From NCBI RefSeq assembly GCF_000614125.1, contig NZ_BAKJ01000006.1, positions 1 through 64,000 on the forward strand: a stretch of DNA of 64,000 nucleotides. The letters run 5' to 3'. The DNA comes from Bacteroides rodentium JCM 16496. Lineage in GTDB: Bacteria > Bacteroidota > Bacteroidia > Bacteroidales > Bacteroidaceae. Below, one piece after another: positions 28,770 through 35,431 of the stretch. Position numbers and translations under genes: made by a program. The notes beneath the pieces were generated by a model. The model saw only the letters and a list, made by a program, of their open reading frames with translations, did no database searches and had not been told where the DNA came from. The number at the start of each line of letters is the position of its first letter. The stretch's first letter is position 1.

Positions 28770-29852
28770 TTATTGTAATTTGATTTCTTTTTTTAGTCTT
28801 TCGATTACACTTTGATTGATTGGATCTTTTTCTAAAGTATAAATAGCTTTTTCTATATCCCTTAGTTTGCTGTTCAGATGAATTGTATCTTTTTGCAAGC
28901 TTTCGGTCATTTGTTTTAATGAGTCTATTTTCATTACTTTTGCATCGGAAAGCTTATTATGTTGTTTTATGGTTGTGGTTGCCAAGAATATATTCATCAC
29001 TATGCTGATAGTGCAGATTAATCCGATAGCTGCCATTATCCGTTTTATTTTTTTGCTCATTTCTTCTTTTTTTATAGAGTTCAACTTCGTTTCTATGATT
29101 GCCAAGGACAGGTTGTCGTGCCCGCCACCTGATAAACGTCCGGCATTGTCTATTTCTGTGGCAATTCCGTCCACAATTGGACCTAAGGCAATTTTCCTGT
29201 CCGTGGCAAGTCTTATTAAACATTTTTCTTCTATTGCGCCATGAATGCCATCAGTGCAAAGCAAAAAACGGTCTCCTGCCTCATATGGACGTTCGCTTAT
29301 TTCAACTTCTAAATCAGGTTTTATGCCTAAAGCCCGAGTGATGATGTTGGATTGAGCAGAAAGGCGTGCTTGCTCTTCCGTAATGACTTTCTGCTTGACC
29401 AAATCGAAAACCATAGAATGGTCGAAAGTCCGATATATTTTAGATTTCCCCCTGAATTGGTATACCCGGCTATCGCCGACATGGGCAATGGTTGCCAATT
29501 GGGAGTTAACGATAATCACTGTGCATGTGGAACCCATTCCTTGCAATTCAGGCTGTTCTACTCCTTGATTGAGAATGGCCATGTTGGCACGACGGATTGC
29601 CTTTATAAGGATATTGCTCACTTTTTCCTGTTGGTCGGCTTCCATCACGCCTGCAATGATTTCATGTACGGCAATGGATGAGGCTGTTTTTCCTCCGGGA
29701 CCTCCTCCCATGCCATCGCAGACTGTGACAAGAAAGCCTATCGGAGTATCTGCATAGCCAAAAGAATCTTGGTTCTCCGTTCTTCCTCCTATTCTGGATT
29801 CCGCAAATCCGAAAATCAGCGGAGATTCTGTCTTTAACTGTGTTAAATCCAT
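28770..29852 (-). CDS. PP2C-type Ser/Thr protein phosphatase with TM helix and extracytoplasmic coiled coil
   Basis: The phosphatase removes phosphate from Ser/Thr residues and would oppose the two kinases beside it. PP2C motifs are present in order: GGRTENQDSFGYAD, VTVCDGMGGGPGGK (metal Asp 46), IAHVGDSRVYQF, FLLCTDGIHGAI and SGGGHDNLSLAI. After about residue 258 comes a TM helix (IMAAIGLICTISIVMNIFL) and a C-terminal coiled coil of about 70 residues (DSLKQMTESLQKDTIHLNSK). This makes it a membrane phosphatase with an outside tail, unlike the usual soluble Stp. Length 360 residues, intact. It starts 7 nt after the kinase stop. Confidence 0.92.
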   Translation of the reverse strand: MDLTQLKTESPLIFGFAESRIGGRTENQDSFGYADTPIGFLVTVCDGMGGGPGGKTASSIAVHEIIAGVMEADQQEKVSNILIKAIRRANMAILNQGVEQPELQGMGSTCTVIIVNSQLATIAHVGDSRVYQFRGKSKIYRTFDHSMVFDLVKQKVITEEQARLSAQSNIITRALGIKPDLEVEISERPYEAGDRFLLCTDGIHGAIEEKCLIRLATDRKIALGPIVDGIATEIDNAGRLSGGGHDNLSLAIIETKLNSIKKEEMSKKIKRIMAAIGLICTISIVMNIFLATTTIKQHNKLSDAKVMKIDSLKQMTESLQKDTIHLNSKLRDIEKAIYTLEKDPINQSVIERLKKEIKLQ

Positions 29853-29859
29853 AATGTTT

Positions 29860-30855
29860 TTAGATTAAAATAAATATTAGCAGTGCTATAATGGTGACTA
29901 AGGCAATTCCGCTGCTTATGCAGAGTATTTTATGCTTATCCACCCATTCCTGTAATTCTTCGGAAAAAGAGGCAGGGGGAAGCATTGCCTGTTGGATGGC
30001 AGCCTTGAACTCTAAAGCTGTTTGATAACGTTTCCCTTGTTCTTTTTCTGTAGCTTTCCATATCACCTGCATCAGCCTTCGTGGTATTAAGTCATTAGGC
30101 GGGAGCGCCTCGGTCATCTGCTTCTTTAGCGTCTCTGCTTCAGTAGGAGTGTCGAAAGGGTTATTTCCTGTCAGCAATTCATAAAAAGTGATGCCTAATT
30201 CATAAATGTCCGTAGCGGCATTTATCTGTATGGAGTGATTTCTGTCGCGGGTTATCTGCTCAGGAGCCGAATATTGCGGTGTACCGATGAAACCGAAAGC
30301 GGAAAACTGGTTTCCTCCATTCATGCGCGCAATTCCCAAATCCATCAGGCGAATGTTGGATTCATTTTCAATCATGATGTTAGAAGGTTTGATGTCTCGA
30401 TGAATCACTCCACGAGAATGCACATAGTCCAAAGCATCTAATATAGGATAAATGATATGGCAAACTTTCTCCACTCGTTCAGGAGAATCTTTCAGATATT
30501 CCTCCACATACTCATCTATTTGCTTTCCTGAAACGAATTTGCTAAGGATAAATATGGGACCCGAGTTCGGGGCATATTCGCAATAGCCAATCATTTCTAC
30601 TAAATTTTGATGACGGAAGGCCAAGGAAGCCTCCTGTTTAGCCCGTTCGCGAATCATTTTGTTATTAGCAAAATTGTCTTTCACGCGCTTAACGGCTATC
30701 CTTTCTCCGTTTTGACAACGGTATCCCATATACACCGTTCCCATAGCTCCACTTCCCAACGGTTCCTCCGCAGGATTGTAACAATACCATTCTCCCATTA
30801 CGAATAAATAGATGAACGGGTCGTTAGGCCGTTGTATTACGCATTGTCTTTGCAT
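29860..30855 (-). CDS. Hanks-type Ser/Thr protein kinase with C-terminal TM helix
   Basis: The 331-residue protein has a complete kinase core: P-loop GSGAMGTVYMG (35-44), ATP Lys56 (AVKRV), catalytic loop HRDIKPSN (Asp154, Lys156, Asn159), metal site DLG at 172 (instead of DFG), and the activation segment ending GTPQYSAPEQ. The activation loop has only a few Ser/Thr residues. The C-terminus is a TM helix (ISSGIALVTIIALLIFILI) with almost nothing outside, so it lacks a PASTA-like sensor. It lies between the second kinase gene (2 nt upstream) and the phosphatase gene (7 nt downstream). Likely phosphorylates the island FHA partners; substrate inferred. Confidence 0.92.
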   Translation of the reverse strand: MQRQCVIQRPNDPFIYLFVMGEWYCYNPAEEPLGSGAMGTVYMGYRCQNGERIAVKRVKDNFANNKMIRERAKQEASLAFRHQNLVEMIGYCEYAPNSGPIFILSKFVSGKQIDEYVEEYLKDSPERVEKVCHIIYPILDALDYVHSRGVIHRDIKPSNIMIENESNIRLMDLGIARMNGGNQFSAFGFIGTPQYSAPEQITRDRNHSIQINAATDIYELGITFYELLTGNNPFDTPTEAETLKKQMTEALPPNDLIPRRLMQVIWKATEKEQGKRYQTALEFKAAIQQAMLPPASFSEELQEWVDKHKILCISSGIALVTIIALLIFILI

Positions 30856-30857
30856 CG

Positions 30858-32389
30858 TTACCTCCCTTCTTTAATGAGATTCAGGTTATACTCTTCGCCC
30901 AATTTTTCGATGGCTTGAATCAATTTTTGGTCTTGGGTATCTTTAGCGTTTTTCAATGCATGGCTCAAATATTTTTCAGACTCTTCGGTTTTTCTGCCTT
31001 CTAATGTTTTTCTATCGCCTATTAAATATTCTATACCTAAATCATAAAGCGAGTTACAATCGTTAGGATTGATGGAAACGGCTTTTTCCAGTAACTTCTT
31101 GGATTCTTGGTAGTCGGGCTTGATATTTGATAAACCTTTCAGGATGAAAATAGAGTCGGGAATGTTGTCCCATTCCGTTTTTTGGTACTTTGGGTCGAAA
31201 TAGAGCTTACTCAATAAATAGGCCGCATCATAATTACCGGATGAAGCCAATGCTTGTAGAGCTTTGATGCCTTCCGACGCAGTCTGAGTGTCATGAAGCA
31301 TATTCACTGCTTTTGCATAAGATATCGTTTTATTAGGATTTGGTTCTGGCTCTGAGCTGGGCTTTAATAATAAGAATATTATTGTGCCAACAATCGCTGT
31401 AGCGCCTATTCCTCCAATTATCCATTTGATGAGGTCTGGAGTCGGATCTGGATTGGGCGGCAATTTATCCACATCTACCTGAACTCGGCAGCGCTCTGAT
31501 AGCGTAATTCCTGCTTTTTGTTAGTCGCCCTTTCGATAACATTTCTAATATCTTTCCGGGGAATCATTTTCAACGGCATGCGTTTATGTAACTGCATGTC
31601 AAGTACCTCATGATTGGCTCCTTCAAATGGGCGCTGCTTCATGAAGAGCTGGAAGAACAAAATGCCGATGGCGTAAATATCGGTGGTCGAATTCTGGTGC
31701 TTGACATCTCCTAATACCAATTCGGGAGCGGCATACCAAGGCTTACCCATGAATACTCCGGCTGTAGTCAGCCCTTTGTCATGGGTATTCAAAGTATTGA
31801 TAGGTTTTGCTATACCAAAGTCTATCAATTTGATGTGCCCCTGTTTGGTTATCATAATGTTTGTCGGATCAATATCGCGATGTATATAACCGGCATCATG
31901 CAAAGCCATTATGCCGGACAATACGCTTCGTATAATTGTCATGGAAAAGCTCAGGGGATTATTCAGATAATCCCTGTATAACTTTTCCGCAAACGGAATA
32001 TGGTTACCCTCTTGGTCGGTGGTCTTTCCTTGCAAAAGGTCGTCAAGCATCACTCCTTCCAGTAATTCGCTAACCACATGATATCTCTTTGTCACTTCCC
32101 CCATAGCCCCCTTTTCTTCTATTTCGATAAATCCAAGCATTTCTACCAAGTTATCATTTCGCAGTTGGATGGAGGCTTCACGGCGGGCGCGTTCTATTAC
32201 GTGGTCGGGCAAATCATTGAACATGAATTTGATTGCCACATCACGTGATGTCCCGCTACACTCGTCAACACAACGACCTTTATATACTTTACCCATTCCG
32301 CCTTCACCTAAAGGGGTACTCGAAGAATCGAATTCATAGTAAAGCCGCTTTTGTTTTTCTATATCACTTTGCAGTTTGACAATAGCCAT
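30858..32389 (-). CDS. Second Ser/Thr kinase, probably fused to a TM helix and TPR/Sel1-like domain (frame break assumed)
   Basis: The kinase part (304 residues to a stop at 31475-31477) has P-loop GEGGMGKVYKG, Lys54, Glu71, the catalytic loop HRDIDPTN (Asp172, Asn177) and DFG at 190-192. The loop has Asp at 174 where active kinases normally carry Lys, so activity may be altered. The stop falls inside the usual last kinase helix (RYQSAAEFR). A frame shifted by one base continues at once into a TM helix (LIKWIIGGIGATAIVGTIIFL) and helical TPR-like repeats (SKKLLEKAVSINPNDCNSLYDLG). If GGG was read as GG at 31478-31479, both parts are one 510-residue receptor kinase. Otherwise two genes abut with 2 nt between them. 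The same type of error occurs widely in this window. Confidence 0.75.
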
Positions 32390-32423
32390 ATAATTAATTT
32401 CTTGTTATGTTATAGTTTGGGTA

Positions 32424-33189
32424 CTACATTCCTATGGTACCGCCAGGTTTAATGTTTCCATTGCCGTCCATACCTACAGTACCACTTATAGTGGAACTCC
32501 CATAATTGCTGCCGTTGAATGGAGGGGGATACATGCCGTCGCCGCCCGGGGTGGGTATAACCGGGAGAATAAGGGTCAAAATCATCATCGGTGACGGACT
32601 CTTCTTGTCTGTCTATAGGAATAAATCCCTCTGAAACTTTCAGGCCTAAAGATTTTACATCTACCAGCAATAATACTAGTTCATAATTTTCGCCAATTGT
32701 AATGATGTCGCCGTTAAAACATTCTACGGCGGAAAAACCTAAACTTTCCCCATTTACCATGGTACCATTGGTTGAGCGCGCGTCGCTGATGGAGGCTATA
32801 GTCTTTTCTGGATTTTTCATTTTGCGAACTACCAGGACTCCATGCTCTCTCGATACAGTTCCTTCACGCAGGCAGATGTCGCAGTTGGGAGAACTTCCTA
32901 TTGTGTTTTGTCCCAAATAGAGCGGCCAATATTCACCTATGCCTTGGCGGGAAATGGAATATAAAAAACCTGCTACCGGTTTACCGCTTTGAAGTGTAGA
33001 ACGTGAAGTGTTTTGAGTGGTACTTTGAGATGTGCCGGTAGCACTGTTTGCATTATCCATACCAGGGACTACTGTCCCTTTTGCTGCGGCTTTTCCATTT
33101 CCACCTCTTGAATAAAAGTCAGAAGATTCTCCTCTTCCATAAGAGCCGCTGGCTTCCATGCCGGGAACGACAGTTTTGTTTTGTGACAT
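32424..33189 (-). CDS. Soluble FHA protein with N-terminal TVVPGM repeats, first gene of the island (C-terminal frame uncertain)
   Basis: An N-terminal low-complexity region of about 75 residues holds two identical words, KTVVPGME (5-12) and GTVVPGMD (38-45), in a Ser/Gly/Asn-rich context. These look like phospho-acceptor Thr sites, as in GarA-type FHA regulators. The FHA domain follows (about 85-180; NTIGSSPNCDICL, VSREHGVLVV, SDARSTNGTMVNG). Near 32545-32547 the frame appears to shift: one G fewer gives a Gly/Pro/Asn-rich tail (GGDGMYPPPFNGSNYGSS, then TVGMDGNG and GGTIGM) to a stop at 32424, echoing the N-terminal words. Unshifted, it ends at 32449 with an Arg/Trp-rich tail that looks like an out-of-frame read. 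No TM helix is seen. It heads the cluster, 34 nt before kinase 2. Confidence 0.75.
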
Positions 33190-33213
33190 AATATTACTTT
33201 TTAATGATTAATT

Positions 33214-33221
33214 CAAATATT
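33214..33221 (-). promoter_or_regulatory. Candidate -7 box for the FHA/kinase island
   Basis: On the minus strand AATATTTG matches seven of eight positions of TAnnTTTG, 24 nt before the first ATG of the island. A possible -33 element (ATTG) lies 17 nt further upstream. Confidence 0.35.
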
Positions 33222-33344
33222 AGGTGCATGTCACTTTACAATAAAATGATATGTGCACTTTAAATCCTAATTCAAAATATTATTGCCAGCAGATTCCCGA
33301 ACCGGACGGTCCTTTGTTTAGATTGATGAATGCAATACATATAT

Positions 33345-33383
33345 AAAAAAAGCGCGGGAATCTGTGCTTGTCACTCGTCCCGC
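33345..33383 (-). terminator. Intrinsic terminator of the ncRNA
   Basis: On the minus strand GCGGGA (33378-33383) pairs with TCCCGC (33354-33359), followed by GC and a run of seven T (33345-33351). Confidence 0.6.
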
Positions 33384-33652
33384 TTATCAAGGCCTTCGCA
33401 TTGCCCAACCAGTCTGAACGAGCAACGCAGAAGCCCACGCCGATATGTACAACAACTTCCTGCGCTTTTTGTTGAAAAGCGCAGGAAGGATATAAACATA
33501 CCCCGCAGACACCTACCGCTGCTTTGCTTTGACTGGTTATAAGAAGTTGCGAAGTTCTGATAAGCCAAAAACAAAACGTCAAGTAAACGTCTTTCTTATA
33601 TATGTCATGCCCTCCCGCCCACCACCTCAATTTGAGGGAATCAGCGAGGGAA
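33345..33652 (-). ncRNA. Structured ncRNA of about 305 nt, class not recognised
   Basis: No coding frame here is convincing, but the region has a complete non-coding transcription unit. A perfect TAGTTTTG -7 box on the minus strand (33658-33665) lies just upstream, and a hairpin with seven U lies at the end (33345-33383). In between are long-range nested helices: 33407-33414 with 33531-33538 (8 bp, perfect), 33422-33430 with 33519-33527 (one mismatch), and a central perfect 14-bp stem, 33456-33469 with 33475-33488. The 5' TCCC-T-CGCT (33643-33651 region) can pair with AGCGGGA near the 3' end. The long rod is 6S-RNA-like in form but longer than usual. I see no tmRNA, RNase P or SRP signature. 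Confidence 0.6.
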
Positions 33653-33657
33653 CATCG

Positions 33658-33665
33658 CAAAACTA
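33658..33665 (-). promoter_or_regulatory. Bacteroides -7 box (TAGTTTTG) of the ncRNA
   Basis: An exact match to TAnnTTTG on the minus strand, about 6 nt before the first paired bases of the ncRNA. The region upstream (33666-33700) is A/T-rich. Confidence 0.55.
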
Positions 33666-33850
33666 CAAAAAATAATTTTAAAATTATGAAAGGAGGACGT
33701 GATTTTTGTTATAAACGGATGTAACTAAGGATTATCAGGTCAAAAAACGGCTCTATTATTCCTTATTTTTATTGGAAACCCGTTGACAGAGCTAAAATAA
33801 AAATGTAGTATTTGGCATTTTGGCAATGCGGCATTCTCCCTACCTGCTCC

Positions 33851-33930
33851 CTGTCTGCTCCCTACCAACTCCGTACCTGCTCCCAATATAAGGATACGGA
33901 GATAACCCGGTTCAAGCAGGGGGCAGATAG
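33851..33930. repeat. Long C/T-rich palindromic repeat, copy 1
   Basis: CTGTCTGCTCCCT (33851-33863) faces CAGGGGGCAGATAG (33917-33930), with an inner ACTCCGTACC / GGATACGGAG stem. Copies with the same CTCCCTACCTGCTCCCTGTCTG wording lie at 43926-44004 and, more worn, at 46394-46461. All three are intergenic. The remaining sequence of 33190-33966 outside this repeat and the ncRNA holds nothing I recognise. Confidence 0.65.
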
Positions 33931-33966
33931 GAAGAAGACAGCAAAGCAAGGAACCATTCGGAAAGG

Positions 33967-35187
33967 CTATAACTTGTTCATTTGCAGGAAGTCGAGCAGA
34001 TGGATGTGGTGGATTCCTTCGTAATTGCTGCCGCTGGTCCATTCATCAAGGCTGACCACGTATTTGGGATAGTTGTCTGTTATGGAAAGCAGATTGCCGA
34101 ATTCCCGTTTGCGTGTCTGTTCATCGCCCAATTGGAATGTAGCTTGTGCATAGATGCGTGAATCACCGTCCAAAGCAACAAAATCCACTTCTTTATTTTC
34201 CTGCTGGCCGATAAACACTTTGGGATATAGAGTATGTAAATGGAGGTACACGGCATTCTCAATGAGTTTGTGTATATCGTTTTGAAAAGAAAATCCAAGG
34301 TAGCAATTGCGGAGTCCCAAGTCCTCAAAATAATATTTGTCGCCCAATTCGAACTTGCGTAGTCCTGTAATGTCAATCCGTGAGACCCGGTTTACAAGAA
34401 ACGCGTCACCGAGCGATTTAAGATAGTTGATGACTTGCAGAGTGGAGATATTCACACGTTGTGACTTGAGATAGCGGCTGATGTTGTTGGCAGAAAATAG
34501 ATTCCCCACATTGTCTGCCACATAATAGACCAGCGATTCAAGAAAATCCACATTCCGTATGCCTTCACGCTTCACCACGTCTTTTAGCAGAATGGTAGAA
34601 TATACGTTGCGAAGGTATTCAAAGCTGATGTCTGCATCGAGCGGTAGATTGCCCAAGTAAGGCAATCCTCCGAAACTCAGGTAATGCCGTAAGGTGTCCT
34701 TGTCTGGTTGCAGGTGATGGAATTGTAGGAATTCGTTGAAGGTAAGGCTATGTACATGAAATTCTATGTAACGCCCGGAGAGATAGGTTGCCAATTCACC
34801 CGAAAGCATCGTGGCGTTGCTTCCTGTGACATAGATGTCGCAAGCATCTTCGGCCAGCAAAGACCGAAGTGCATGTTCAAATCCTTGGATGTCCTGCACT
34901 TCATCAATGAACAGATAACGACCGTCTGCATCGGTGGATTGGGCGAACGTGCGTGAGACTTCTGATAACAAGTCATCGCTTGTTCGAATATGTGCGAAAG
35001 CAGCCAACTCCTTATTGATAAAGAGTATCTCTGCTGTGGGATGGCTTTCTCGGATATGGTCGCATAGTTGCTGAAGCAGGCAACTTTTGCCAACTCGACG
35101 CTGTCCTGTAAGGACTTTGATGATATTTTTGCCGATAAAAGGAGCTATCCGTTTGGTATATTCCGGGCGTTCTATTATTTTTTTCAT
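33967..35187 (-). CDS. AAA ATPase with DUF4143 domain
   Basis: The 406-residue protein has an N-terminal AAA_14-type ATPase: Walker A GQRRVGKSCLLQQL (about 28-41), Walker B RYLFIDEVQDI, and the sensor-like VTGSNATMLSGELATYLSGR. The C-terminal DUF4143 part has the family ending with the nuclease-like core ENAVYLHLHTLYPKVFIGQQENKEVDFVAL. Proteins of this family are frequent and scattered in gut Bacteroidales; function is unknown, with suggestions of mobile or toxin-like behaviour. The gene stands alone, facing away from the sensor-kinase gene and ending beside palindromic repeats. The frame is intact. Confidence 0.88.
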   Translation of the reverse strand: MKKIIERPEYTKRIAPFIGKNIIKVLTGQRRVGKSCLLQQLCDHIRESHPTAEILFINKELAAFAHIRTSDDLLSEVSRTFAQSTDADGRYLFIDEVQDIQGFEHALRSLLAEDACDIYVTGSNATMLSGELATYLSGRYIEFHVHSLTFNEFLQFHHLQPDKDTLRHYLSFGGLPYLGNLPLDADISFEYLRNVYSTILLKDVVKREGIRNVDFLESLVYYVADNVGNLFSANNISRYLKSQRVNISTLQVINYLKSLGDAFLVNRVSRIDITGLRKFELGDKYYFEDLGLRNCYLGFSFQNDIHKLIENAVYLHLHTLYPKVFIGQQENKEVDFVALDGDSRIYAQATFQLGDEQTRKREFGNLLSITDNYPKYVVSLDEWTSGSNYEGIHHIHLLDFLQMNKL

Positions 35188-35431
35188 TTATTTCTATTAG
35201 GTATGATTTATAAACCTTGCAAATATATAGCATCTTATTAATCATACCAAACGAAATAAGCCAAATAAGCACTTTTGTTAGTTATGATTAATAGACTGAT
35301 TGATAGACGCAGTGCTCTCGCCCTGCAATTTTTAGGGGAAAAACTTTAGTTTACATCACTTGCATGGCTATATTTCATTAATTAATGCTAAGTTTGCGCA
35401 TGAATTGCATCAACCGATAAGCATTGAAACT

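Noticed and set aside
21120..33189. Type VI secretion regulation (PpkA/PppA/Fha) module
   Set aside because: Kinase, phosphatase and FHA proteins are present, but no Tss/Hcp/VgrG-like gene is in the window.
21120..33189. TerY-type (vWA, PP2C, kinase) triad
   Set aside because: I find no vWA-domain protein and no tellurium-resistance family gene in the cluster.
33280..33660. Small proteins encoded at 33280-33660 (minus) and 33330-33542 (plus)
   Set aside because: Cys/Arg/Ser-rich frames without family features; the region is better explained by the structured RNA with promoter and terminator.
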